A program made the position numbers and the translations under genes. This document shows, piece by piece, positions 18,756-26,634 of a DNA stretch of 64,000 bases. The stretch's first letter is position 1; each line of letters opens with the position of its first letter. The notes beneath the pieces are model-generated. The model saw only the letters and a program-made list of their open reading frames with translations. It was not told the DNA's origin and searched no databases. This stretch comes from Streptomyces sp. SLBN-118 (GTDB taxonomy: Bacteria; Actinomycetota; Actinomycetes; Streptomycetales; Streptomycetaceae): positions 930,001 to 994,000 of the forward strand of contig NZ_VFNP01000001.1 in NCBI RefSeq assembly GCF_006715635.1, given 5' to 3'.

Positions 18756-20522
18756 TCACACCTCCCGCGACAGGTAGTTGGGACCGGTCGTGTAGTGCTT
18801 GTTGATGTCGGACGCGCCCGAGCGCTCCTTGCTGAGCAGGGTGCCCGCCGTCACCATCGCCTTGACGGGGAGGCGCGCGGCGTCCAGGACGTGTTCGCGC
18901 AGCACGGCGCCCGGCTGCCCGGGATCGGTCCCGAGCCGCTCCACGGCATCGGTGAGACGGTCCCGTACGAGACTCAGCAGCCGGTCGAGCGGGGCGCGGC
19001 CGTGGCGCGCGAGACCGAAGGCGTAGGCACCCGCGCAGAGGTGGACCGTGATGGTGGTGAACAGGTCGACGGCCGGCGCGTCGGTGTTCACGAGGATCCG
19101 GGTGTCGTCGAACTCGGCCGGACCGGGCGCGTCCGCACCGAGGGCCGAGCGCATCCGGACGGTGTTGATCCGCGGTCCGTCGTTGTCCTTCAGCAGCAGT
19201 CTGATCCGGGTGCGGTTCGCGTGTGTGTCGAGCACCAGCGAGATGTTCTGCTGATGGGACTCCAGGGCGATCCCGTACCCGAAGAGCGTCGTCTGCCAGT
19301 CGAAGAGCAGGGCGAGTGCGGAGTCGAGGAGGGCGAGGGGATCGCCGCTGTGGAAGCGGTCGGCGAGGTGGTCGATCAGCAGCCGGCCGCCGGGGGCTTC
19401 GCTCAGCAGGGCCGCCATGGGGACGACGACGGCGTCGTCCAGACCGGCCGGCTGGCGCCGGAGCAGTACGGCGAGAAGTTCATGCCCTGCATGGGCGAAG
19501 CCGGTCTCGTCGGCGAGGAGGACGCTGTCCCGGAAGCGGGGCTCGCGGGCGATCACGGTTTGAAGCAGACGCTGGACCGCGGCGCCGTCGACCAGCGTGC
19601 CCGGCTTGATCGTGCGTCGGTTGCGCAAGCCCAGCGTGGCAGTGGTCAGGGGCAGTTTGAGGTGGATCCGGGGGTACGAGGCGAGGGCCACGGTCCGCAT
19701 CGACAGGGTCGGCACGACCTCCAGGTGGGGACGGTGGGACAGCACGGCTCGCCTGTCGAGCCCGGTGGTGCACAGTGCGTTCCGCAGCGGTTCGCCCACG
19801 GTGAGCGGATGCACGGGGAGGGCGACATGGCTGTCGTCGAGTTCCGGCAGGCCGAGCGCCGACGGGGTGGGCCAGACCGGGTCCGATGGACCGACAGTGC
19901 CCTGCATCGTGACCGCGTCCCTGTCAAGCGCGATCCAGCGCAGCCGGAATGCGGGATGGAACTCCGGTGCGTACGCACGCAGTTGGTCCGTGGCGAGTCC
20001 TGCCCGGCCGCGCGCGGCCGGGTAGACGGGGTGGTCGAGGCGGGCGGCGAGTGTGTCGTGGGCGAGTTGGCCGGCGAGGCCGGTCCACTGCGCGGGATCG
20101 GTGCCGTACCGGGTGGCGAGCATCGCGCCGACCTCGTCCTGCGTGGAGGCGTGCAGCCGCAGGGTGGCGAGCGTCTGGCGGCATTCGCCGGCGAGGGCGT
20201 CGAAGCCACTGCGGTCCTCGGGGTCCGCGAGCGCGCGGAGCGCGGCCAGGATGTCGTCGGTGGTTCGCAGCTCCCTGCGGTCGGACTCCCGGCGCAGCAG
20301 GGGCAGCCGGGCGCCGGTCTCGTACTGGAATCCGTCCTCGCATACGGGCAGTTCGAGCAGGTCCCCGTCCGCCGCCTCCAGGCGCAGCCAGGTCCCGTCC
20401 GGGCGCTCCATCACGGTGGAGCGGGTGCGCATGCCGGCGACGTCCTCGCGCAGGAGCGCGCCGAGCAGCCGGAGGACGAGGCCCGTCTCGGCCGGGCAGG
20501 CGACTGCCGTCGTGGCGGTCAC
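18756..20522 (-). CDS. NIS siderophore synthetase, IucA/IucC family (second paralogue)
   Basis: A 588-aa synthetase of the same family but clearly diverged from its neighbour. Motifs seen: EFHPAFRLRW, LPVHPLTVGE in place of HPWQYE, RTIKPGTLVDG, LESHQQN with Glu at 421, LLKDNDGPR, and a C-terminal HYTTGPNYL. Two different synthetases usually mean two successive condensations on one citrate or on a citrate half-amide. GTG start overlapping the ATP-grasp stop by 4 nt (GTGA). The lack of a canonical HPWQYE suggests different substrate selection from the downstream enzyme. Confidence 0.88.
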   Translation of the reverse strand: MTATTAVACPAETGLVLRLLGALLREDVAGMRTRSTVMERPDGTWLRLEAADGDLLELPVCEDGFQYETGARLPLLRRESDRRELRTTDDILAALRALADPEDRSGFDALAGECRQTLATLRLHASTQDEVGAMLATRYGTDPAQWTGLAGQLAHDTLAARLDHPVYPAARGRAGLATDQLRAYAPEFHPAFRLRWIALDRDAVTMQGTVGPSDPVWPTPSALGLPELDDSHVALPVHPLTVGEPLRNALCTTGLDRRAVLSHRPHLEVVPTLSMRTVALASYPRIHLKLPLTTATLGLRNRRTIKPGTLVDGAAVQRLLQTVIAREPRFRDSVLLADETGFAHAGHELLAVLLRRQPAGLDDAVVVPMAALLSEAPGGRLLIDHLADRFHSGDPLALLDSALALLFDWQTTLFGYGIALESHQQNISLVLDTHANRTRIRLLLKDNDGPRINTVRMRSALGADAPGPAEFDDTRILVNTDAPAVDLFTTITVHLCAGAYAFGLARHGRAPLDRLLSLVRDRLTDAVERLGTDPGQPGAVLREHVLDAARLPVKAMVTAGTLLSKERSGASDINKHYTTGPNYLSREV

Positions 20523-21712
20523 GGAGTGATCTCCCAGCGCTGGGCGGCGAGGAAGTCGGTGACGGCCCGGTCCACGCTCTCCCGGTCGGCGCCGATGGCC
20601 CGGACGACGCCCAGCAGGTCTCGGTTGGTGCGGTACACCTCGTGTCGCTCACCGATCCGGCGCAGGGGCCGGTACGTCAACTCAACCTCTCCGATGGTCA
20701 GTTCGGCCGGGGCGGGGGCAGACGTCAGCGTTCCGGCGCGCTCGGCGCACGGGTAGTCGAGCCGGGCCGCACCGCCGGTCCTGGCCTCCAGGTCCGGCGG
20801 CAGCGGCTCGCCCAGATGCGTACGGAGGATGTGCTCGAAGAGCGGGATGTCCAGCAGCCGGGCGAGGAGCAGATCGCACTGGTCGCCGATCGCCCGGTAG
20901 TTCACCTCGATGATGCGCGCGCGTCCTTCGTGCACGACGAACTCGGTGTGGCAGGCGCCGAATCCGACCCCCAGGGTGTCCAGCTGGGTCAGGATCTGCG
21001 TGACCACGGGCCCGGGGTGGGCAGGGACGTAGGTCAGGCGCTCCTCGACGAAGTACGGGGGCGGGGACAGCTCGGTGCGGAAGCCGCCGAGCACATGAAG
21101 GACACGACCGTCGCCGAGTGTCTCCAGGGTGTGGAGTTCGCCGGGCAGGTACTCCTCGACGACCAGGGCGGCCCCCGGCCGGCGCGCCCGTATCTCCTTG
21201 CAGCGCAGGTCGAGATCCTCGGGTCCGTCGACGAGGACGACGTCCTCGCTGGCGACTCCCTCGCGCGGCTTGACGACGCATGGGTACGGCATGCCGATTC
21301 CGGCGAGCGCGGATGCGGGGTCCTGTCCGGCGGCGAGTTCCACCGAGCGGACCGTGTCCATGCCGGTGGCGGAGAGGTGGCGGCGCATCTGCGCCTTGTC
21401 CTTGGTGCGCAGCGCGGCCTGCCAGCTCTTGGCTGGGAGGCCGAAGTAGTCGGCGGCCAGGGCGGTCTGGATCTGCAGATGGTCGCTGTTGGTGAAGACG
21501 GCGTCCGGCGCGCGATGCTTCGATATGCGCGAGATGACGGCGCGGAAATCCCGTACGTCGCAGTCCAGGACATCGGTGTCCGGGCAGCCGGCGCGGTGCG
21601 CCTCGGGCTGGTCGGTGAGCAGGGTGATGTCGAGGCCGAGCCGCCGGGCGGCGGGGAGGAACCCTTCGGTGACCGAGTCGGTCGGGTTGAGGGCAAGCAG
21701 GTACAGCTGCAT
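20519..21712 (-). CDS. ATP-grasp ligase of the siderophore locus
   Basis: A 397-aa enzyme of the ATP-grasp fold. The central domain carries the nucleotide-binding lysines (YPCVVKPREGVASEDV) and acidic metal ligands near the end (RIIEVNYRAIGDQ). It should form an amide or peptide bond through an acyl phosphate. The start was set at ATG 21712 (MQLYLLALNP). The frame stays open up to a TTG at 21814, but that extension would translate straight through the iron box at 21791-21806, so the shorter form is preferred. First gene of the operon. ATP-grasp enzymes are uncommon partners in NIS clusters and suggest an extra amino-acid coupling step. Confidence 0.85.
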   Translation of the reverse strand: MQLYLLALNPTDSVTEGFLPAARRLGLDITLLTDQPEAHRAGCPDTDVLDCDVRDFRAVISRISKHRAPDAVFTNSDHLQIQTALAADYFGLPAKSWQAALRTKDKAQMRRHLSATGMDTVRSVELAAGQDPASALAGIGMPYPCVVKPREGVASEDVVLVDGPEDLDLRCKEIRARRPGAALVVEEYLPGELHTLETLGDGRVLHVLGGFRTELSPPPYFVEERLTYVPAHPGPVVTQILTQLDTLGVGFGACHTEFVVHEGRARIIEVNYRAIGDQCDLLLARLLDIPLFEHILRTHLGEPLPPDLEARTGGAARLDYPCAERAGTLTSAPAPAELTIGEVELTYRPLRRIGERHEVYRTNRDLLGVVRAIGADRESVDRAVTDFLAAQRWEITP

Positions 21713-21790
21713 GAAGGGATCACTTCCGCGCGCAAGGTCGGACCGTCCGATGCGACCCACATTCTTCTGGGACACGAGCCGAAAGCCTAA

Positions 21791-21806
21791 GTTAGGCATA
21801 CCTAAC
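21791..21806 (-). promoter_or_regulatory. Iron box (DmdR/IdeR type) for the siderophore operon
   Basis: GTTAGGCATACCTAAC has perfect 6-bp arms around CATA and matches the core of the actinobacterial iron box (TTAGGTTAGGCTCACCTAA-like). It lies 79-94 nt upstream of the ATP-grasp start. Repression by iron-loaded DmdR1/IdeR is the expected regulation. Confidence 0.85.
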
Positions 21807-21860
21807 ACTGTCAATTCGCCGCCACGCGGCCCCGGTTCACCGAAGAAGACTTCGATGTGG

Positions 21861-21880
21861 TTAAGGTGAGCCTTGCCTTA
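21861..21880 (+). promoter_or_regulatory. Iron box (DmdR/IdeR type) for the FhuF-like reductase gene
   Basis: TTAAGGTGAGCCTTGCCTTA matches the reverse orientation of the iron-box consensus (TTAGGTGAGCCTAACCTAA) at about 15 of 19 positions. It sits 62-81 nt upstream of the GTG at 21942. A separate box from the one at 21791-21806, so each divergent transcript seems to have its own site. Confidence 0.8.
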
Positions 21881-21941
21881 CCGCTCGTGAGGCATCCTGT
21901 GTGACCTCCCCTGTGTTCGCTCTTGGCGTTGAGGAGTACCC

Positions 21942-22826
21942 GTGACCCTGGCCCTGGCACTCGCCCCGGCCGGACCCGCCGTGAGCTGCTCCGCGCTGCT
22001 CGCCACGACCTACCAGGGGCTCACCGGGCTCTGCCAGTCGCTGGACGTGGACGTCATCGCTCCAGGCACGCCGGCCGCCCAGGGGTGGGCCGACGGCGCC
22101 GAACTGGCGGAGCGTCCGGAATTCCTCGATGCGTTCCTGGACGCCGAGGCACGGCGCATCCAGGAGCAGCACGCCCACACCGCCCGGAGGGACGTCGCCG
22201 CGTCCCGCGCGCTGCACGCCTACCTCTGGTCCGTCTGCCTGCTGATGAGCGGCCCCTGGTATCTGGAGCGGCGTGTACCGCGGATCCGTCCGCGCGACGT
22301 CCGGATCAGCCTCACCACCGGAGCGTTCGGGATCGTCCCGGGCGGCTTCGCCTGCCTTCCCGACGATCCGGCGGCCGGTCTTCCCGGCGCCCGGGTGCTG
22401 GCTCACGAGGAGGCACTGCGGGCCGAGTTGCGGGCCGCGGTCGCCGACCACGTACGGCCCCTGCTCGCCGCGGTCGGTCCGCAGATGCGGCGCGGACCGC
22501 GGGCGCTGTGGGGCATGGTGGGCGACGACCTGGTCTCCGGCATCTGGTACCTCGGCCGCATGCTGGACCTGGAGGAGCATGCCGTGCGGACAGTCGGCGA
22601 ACTGCTTCCGGGGCCCGTGCCGCCCTTCCCCGGCGGCGCCGACTTCCGCCGGCTGACGGGCCGGGCCGGGCAGTCGTACCTCACCCGGACCCGGTTGGGC
22701 TGCTGCCTCTACTACTCGATCCGCCCCGCCGAGGCGTGCGGCACCTGCCCGCGGACCTGTGACGCGGAGCGGCTGCGCCGGTTCGAGGGCGACGCACCCC
22801 TCGGCACCGTCAGTGCAGGTGGCTGA
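21942..22826 (+). CDS. FhuF-like ferric-siderophore reductase (2Fe-2S)
   Basis: A 294-aa cytosolic protein ending in the FhuF-type cysteine cluster RLGCCLYYSIRPAEACGTCP (C-C-x10-C-x2-C), which binds a 2Fe-2S centre. It reduces Fe(III) bound to imported siderophores. Start GTG at 21942 with GAGGAG 5 nt upstream. Preceded by an iron box and divergent from the synthesis operon, which fits release of iron from the locus's own product. Its 3' end overlaps the broken VOC gene by 17 nt on the opposite strand. No transporter genes are found in the locus. Confidence 0.9.
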   Translation: MTLALALAPAGPAVSCSALLATTYQGLTGLCQSLDVDVIAPGTPAAQGWADGAELAERPEFLDAFLDAEARRIQEQHAHTARRDVAASRALHAYLWSVCLLMSGPWYLERRVPRIRPRDVRISLTTGAFGIVPGGFACLPDDPAAGLPGARVLAHEEALRAELRAAVADHVRPLLAAVGPQMRRGPRALWGMVGDDLVSGIWYLGRMLDLEEHAVRTVGELLPGPVPPFPGGADFRRLTGRAGQSYLTRTRLGCCLYYSIRPAEACGTCPRTCDAERLRRFEGDAPLGTVSAGG

Positions 22827-23161
22827 CGACGTTCACGACCCGGCCATTGGGATCGCGTACGAAGAAGCGGCGCACGCCCCACTCCTCGTCCCGCAGCGAG
22901 TGCACGATCTCCGCGCCCCGCTCCAGCATCGCCGCGTACACGGCGTCGACGTCGTCCACCTCGATGCTCACGTCGGCCTCGACCGGCGCGGTCGCGTCGT
23001 GAGTGGCGAGGGTGAGCTGGGCGGTTGGGGTTGGACGGCGATGCGAGCGTCATGGCCCAGCCAAGGTTCATGACTTCCTCAAGACCGATGAGGCCGTAGA
23101 AGTCCCTGCTCTCCTCCATGGCCTTCGTTCGGATGTCAGGCACGACCCGGCGTACGGACAT
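22810..23161 (-). pseudogene. VOC/glyoxalase-family protein disrupted by a one-base frameshift
   Basis: The first 45 codons read MSVRRVVPDIRTKAMEESRD... with a VOC beta-strand (FYGLIGLEEVMNLGWAMTLA). After SNPN the frame loses sense. The +1 frame then reads QLTLATHDATAPVEADVSIE, later DDVDAVYAAMLERGAEIVHS, ending DPNGRVVNVVSHLH and a stop at 22810. A single extra base near 23024-23030 (in GGTTGGGG on the plus strand) explains it. Either a recent loss of function or a sequencing error. The two halves together would give a normal-length, about 117-aa VOC protein. Confidence 0.8.
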
Positions 23162-23217
23162 CGGCGGTTCCTCTCTGCGAACGGACCGCCCACGCTACGT
23201 CTCGGATGACACGAAGG

Positions 23218-23240
23218 CCCCGTGAACGGTCCGTTCGGGG
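23218..23240 (-). terminator. Hairpin downstream of the GH64 gene
   Basis: CCCCG and CGGGG arms with an inner AACGG/CCGTT stem and a small bulge, 5 nt past the stop codon of the glucanase. An additional 11-bp inverted repeat (CGAACGGACCG at 23178 with CGGTCCGTTCG at 23227) overlaps it, so alternative pairings are possible. Confidence 0.5.
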
Positions 23241-23244
23241 CGGG

Positions 23245-24441
23245 CTAGCTGAACGGATCCAGCGTGATGTACGCCCGCTGCGGGTTGCCGTCGTGCACCA
23301 GTGACTCGTGGGCGCCGACGTCGTCGAAGGCGAAGGCGTACGCCTTGCCGTCCACCATCTGCGCGTGGATCTTCCGGGCGTAGTGATTGGTCACCACGTC
23401 CTGGTAGAAGTTCGCGGATCCGGTGTCGGGCTGGTTGGGGTTGGTGAGGAGGGTGGAGCGGTTGAATCCGGCGCACAGTGTGCGCGAGATCGGGCCGCGC
23501 ACCTGGTCGTTCGGGGCGTCCAGCCGCTTGTAGCAGCCGAAGATACTGTCGGAGTCGGGCTTCTGGAACGAGGTGACGACCGCGCCGGCAGCGTTGGTGA
23601 AGTTCATGACGCCGCCCGAGACCCGGCCGTAGTACTTGGTGTTCGGCTGATTCGCGAACGGTGTGACGGTCAGCGTCGACGCGGAGTACTTGCTCCAGAC
23701 CCGGTTGACGTAGTCGTCCATGACACCGGCGGGCAGGGCGCCGGCCTCGATGCCGTGGCCGGGTGCGAGGGCGCGCAGGACGGTGCCGTCGGAGCGTGTC
23801 TGGATGAGGTTGCCCCAGCCGCCGGGCTGTCCCCGAAGGGCGCTGTAGAAGCCGTTGTATCCACCGGGCTTCAGATGTCCGGTGCTCCTGGTGGCTCCGC
23901 TCTCCGGCTGGACACCGACGGCGTACGGGGCCGAGAACATGTCGACCTGGGTGCTGTTGATCCACAGACCGGAGTCGTTGAGTGTGTACTCGGACCAGTT
24001 GAAGAGGATGTTCCGGTTCGGGTCCGCCGGATTCTGGACCGCGGGCTGTACAAGCCCTCCGGTGGCGAGCTTGAAGACGAGCTTCTGGCCGTAGGAGAAG
24101 TAGATCCTCCCGGAGAACTTGGGTATGCGGATCGTTCTGGACTGGCCGGCTGCCGGTCCGGCGATCGAGGCGTCGGGCGCGGGGGTGGGCGGGTTGCCGC
24201 CGGCGGGCCAGGGATGGAAGGTGCCGTTCGCGTCGGCCCAGCCCTGCTGGCCCGTGGTGAGCAGCGTCCCCAGGTTGTAGATGTAGATCTGGTCGCCGCG
24301 CCCGGAGTTGTTGGTGAACGTGAGGGGAATGGTCGCGGGGACCGCGGCCTCGGCGGGGGGTGTGGGTCCGGCCGTCGCGATTCCCGCGCCGAGCAGCACC
24401 GCGGTGATCAGTAACGCCAGGACGTTTCGTTTGGCGAGCAC
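23245..24441 (-). CDS. Secreted glycoside hydrolase family 64 beta-1,3-glucanase
   Basis: A 398-aa exported protein with a signal peptide (LAKRNVLALLITAVLLGAG, cleavage near AEA-A) and a GH64 thaumatin-like catalytic domain. Recognisable motifs: FTNNSGRGDQIYIYNLG, FNWSEYTLND (probable acid Glu), WINSTQVDMFSAPYAVGV (probable Asp). It should release oligosaccharides from laminarin or fungal wall glucan. The start is GTG at 24441 with GGGAGG 7 nt upstream; an in-frame ATG further upstream (24534) would place the operator palindrome within the coding region and was rejected. A 14-bp LacI-type palindrome lies 40 nt upstream. Confidence 0.88.
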   Translation of the reverse strand: MLAKRNVLALLITAVLLGAGIATAGPTPPAEAAVPATIPLTFTNNSGRGDQIYIYNLGTLLTTGQQGWADANGTFHPWPAGGNPPTPAPDASIAGPAAGQSRTIRIPKFSGRIYFSYGQKLVFKLATGGLVQPAVQNPADPNRNILFNWSEYTLNDSGLWINSTQVDMFSAPYAVGVQPESGATRSTGHLKPGGYNGFYSALRGQPGGWGNLIQTRSDGTVLRALAPGHGIEAGALPAGVMDDYVNRVWSKYSASTLTVTPFANQPNTKYYGRVSGGVMNFTNAAGAVVTSFQKPDSDSIFGCYKRLDAPNDQVRGPISRTLCAGFNRSTLLTNPNQPDTGSANFYQDVVTNHYARKIHAQMVDGKAYAFAFDDVGAHESLVHDGNPQRAYITLDPFS

Positions 24442-24480
24442 GCTCGTCCTCCCAGTCGGGTGGAGCTGTGGGGGTGATTC

Positions 24481-24494
24481 TGAGAGCGCTCTCA
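24481..24494. promoter_or_regulatory. LacI-family operator palindrome upstream of the glucanase
   Basis: TGAGAGCGCTCTCA is a perfect 14-bp palindrome, 40-53 nt upstream of the GTG. It is close to the CebR site TGGGAGCGCTCCCA that controls Streptomyces cellulases, with one symmetrical base-pair change. Likely bound by a LacI-type sugar-responsive repressor encoded elsewhere. Confidence 0.75.
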
Positions 24495-24566
24495 GCGTTG
24501 TCTCCCGCCGCGGAAGCGTCAAGCGTCTCGACAAAACCCGGCGAACCCGTCCGGTCCCGGCGGCAG

Positions 24567-25580
24567 TTACCGGACCCGGCCATCGGCGGCGTCACGCGGC
24601 CCGGCCGGGGCATCGCCGGTGGTCGTGGGTGACCCGTAGATGGCGGCGAGTTCGGCCGCCAGACGTGCGAGCCGTTCGCGTGCCGCGGCCGGTTCGAGGA
24701 TTTCGACCCGCGCCCCGAGCCCGGCCAACTGCGCCGCCAGGATCTCCGGTGACGGCCCGTCGACCGCGATCTCCACCCATGCGACGCCGAGCGGCCGGCC
24801 CACCGTCAGCCGCCCGCCGAACAGCCCCTGAAGCACCGGCTCGGCGCTCCGTTCGGCCCGCCCCCGCACGGTCGCCGCGAGCATGCGGTCCTCCATCCCC
24901 TCGGCGAGGGAGCGCCAGGCGGTGGTCAGATCGAAGCCCTCCGGCCGTACGACGGGGTCGCCCGTCGGCTCGACCGAGGTGACCCGGCTGAGCCGGTAGG
25001 CCCGCAGGTCACGGTCCGTACCGGCGACGAGGTAGTCGACGCCCGCCTTGGACGCGATACCGAGCGGATGCACGGTCCGCTCACGGTCGGGCCTGCCGGG
25101 AGGGGCGTAACCGAGTCTGATCTGCGTCCCGTCCACCACCGCGCTCCGCAGGGCATCGAGGTGGGGTCCGGCTGCCCCGACCGCGGTGCGCGACCAGTCC
25201 GTGTCGTCGGTGACGCCCGCTCTCGACGCGGCCTCGGCGTCGGATCTCATCGTCGCCGGTAGGGCCCGGACCAACTTGCGCAGCGCCGTCCGCAGTTCGG
25301 GCGTCGCCGACGAGGGTCCTGCCACGAGGAACAGCGCCCGGATCTCGCCCGCGGTCAGTCCGGTCAGGTCGGTCCGGGCTCCCCCGACCAACGACCAGCC
25401 GCCGCCGCGGCCGCGCTGCGAGTAGACGGGAATTCCGGCGCTCGCCAGTGCCTCCAGGTCGCGTCGCGCCGTGCGTTCGGACACGTCGAGTTCCGCGGCC
25501 ACTTCGGCGACGGTCACGCGCCCGCGCGCCTGGAGGAACAACAGCGTCGCGACCAGACGATCAGCCCTCATGCCGGTCAT
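24567..25580 (-). CDS. WYL-domain transcriptional regulator (YafY/DeoR-type HTH)
   Basis: A 337-aa regulator with an N-terminal winged helix (VTVAEVAAELDVSERTARRD, residues about 21-40) and a central WYL domain, in which the usual WYL triad reads DYL (GVDYLVAGTDRD), followed by a WCX-type C-terminal domain. WYL proteins sense small ligands or nucleic acids. ATG at 25580 is close to GGGAG; ATG at 25571 is an alternative. It is divergent from an NmrA-type oxidoreductase, and a 10-bp-arm inverted repeat in the 99-bp gap is its likely operator. Confidence 0.88.
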   Translation of the reverse strand: MTGMRADRLVATLLFLQARGRVTVAEVAAELDVSERTARRDLEALASAGIPVYSQRGRGGGWSLVGGARTDLTGLTAGEIRALFLVAGPSSATPELRTALRKLVRALPATMRSDAEAASRAGVTDDTDWSRTAVGAAGPHLDALRSAVVDGTQIRLGYAPPGRPDRERTVHPLGIASKAGVDYLVAGTDRDLRAYRLSRVTSVEPTGDPVVRPEGFDLTTAWRSLAEGMEDRMLAATVRGRAERSAEPVLQGLFGGRLTVGRPLGVAWVEIAVDGPSPEILAAQLAGLGARVEILEPAAARERLARLAAELAAIYGSPTTTGDAPAGPRDAADGRVR

Positions 25581-25590
25581 TCTCTCCCAG

Positions 25591-25615
25591 AAACTGGCCA
25601 GAAGATGGCCAGTTT
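25591..25615. promoter_or_regulatory. Inverted repeat between the WYL regulator and NmrA-type gene
   Basis: Perfect 10-bp arms AAACTGGCCA and TGGCCAGTTT separated by GAAGA, placed 11 nt upstream of the regulator start. Very likely the autoregulatory and target operator of the divergent pair. Confidence 0.75.
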
Positions 25616-25679
25616 GGCCTCCAGGATGGCGTTGTGCACCGGCCGGAAGCGGGCCGGACGACCTGAATGGGAGCTGATC

Positions 25680-26519
25680 ATGATCGTGATTACCGGAGCA
25701 ACCGGCAATGTAGGACGGCCACTTGTGCAGGCACTCGCTGCGGCCGGGGAGAAGGTCACGGCCGTTTCACGGCGGCCTTTTGGAGAGGAGGCGCAGCCGG
25801 GCGTCGTGCACCGGCAGGCCGATCTGGCCGAGCCGGAGAGCCTGAGGCCCTCGCTCGACGGCGCCGACGCGCTCTTCCTTCTGGTTGCCGGCGGCGGCGA
25901 GGGTGTCAGCGCGAGCGGCATCCTCGCCGTGGCCGGGGCGGCCGGGGTCCGGCGCGTCGTCCTGCTGTCCTCCCAGGGCGCCGGGACACGACCGCAGTCC
26001 CCCTCTCACGCACCCCTGCGGGCTTTCGAGGACGATGTGCGGAACTCAGGGCTGGAATGGACGGTCCTTCGGCCGGGCGGATTCGCGTCCAACGCGTTCC
26101 TCTGGGCCGAGAGCGTCCGCGCGCGGCGAACGGTCGCCGCGCCGTTCCCCGGCGTGGGGCTGCCGGTCATCGACCCCGCCGACATCGGGGAAGTCGCCGC
26201 CGCGGTCCTGCGCGAGGCGGGGCATGCCGGCCACACCTACGAACTCACCGGGCCGTCGCCGGTCTCTCCGCGCGAGCAGGCCGAGGCGATCGGTCACGCA
26301 CTGGGGGCACCCGTACGGTTCATCGAGCAGAGCCGCGACGAGGCGCGGGCGCAGCTGGTTCGGTTCATGCCCGGGCCCGTCGCGGACGGCACTCTTGCCA
26401 TCCTGGGCGAGCCGTTCGCCGCCGAACAGCGGGTGAGCCCGGCCGTCGAGCAGATCCTCGGCCGGCCGGCCCGCACCTTCGCTCAGTGGGTGCAGCGCAA
26501 TATCGCGGCGTTCAGGTGA
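25680..26519 (+). CDS. NmrA-like NAD(P)-binding protein (atypical SDR)
   Basis: A 279-aa protein with an N-terminal Rossmann motif ITGATGNVGRPLVQALAAAG and a downstream VRRVVLLSSQGA strand. These fit the NmrA / QOR2-type atypical SDR family, which bind NAD(P) as sensors or reduce quinones. Start ATG at 25680 (MIVITG) with GGGAG 8 nt upstream. A classical YxxxK catalytic pair is not evident. Divergent from the WYL regulator, which probably controls it in response to a small molecule. Confidence 0.85.
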   Translation: MIVITGATGNVGRPLVQALAAAGEKVTAVSRRPFGEEAQPGVVHRQADLAEPESLRPSLDGADALFLLVAGGGEGVSASGILAVAGAAGVRRVVLLSSQGAGTRPQSPSHAPLRAFEDDVRNSGLEWTVLRPGGFASNAFLWAESVRARRTVAAPFPGVGLPVIDPADIGEVAAAVLREAGHAGHTYELTGPSPVSPREQAEAIGHALGAPVRFIEQSRDEARAQLVRFMPGPVADGTLAILGEPFAAEQRVSPAVEQILGRPARTFAQWVQRNIAAFR

Positions 26520-26634
26520 CCGCTCCGGTGTGACGCTGCCCGTTCGGGCCACCGATGTGGACCGCGATGCCGGGCGGGAGCAGTCTGATGGCACAGTCCC
26601 GCTCAGCTCCCGCCCGGCACGAGGAGACGGTCCG

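Noticed and set aside
18735..20756. Plus-strand open frame of 673 codons
   Set aside because: Antisense to the IucA/IucC genes; no motif support and starts inside another gene.
21712..21814. Extended N-terminus of the ATP-grasp protein starting at TTG 21814
   Set aside because: It would translate the iron box, and the family sequence begins at MQLYLLALNP.
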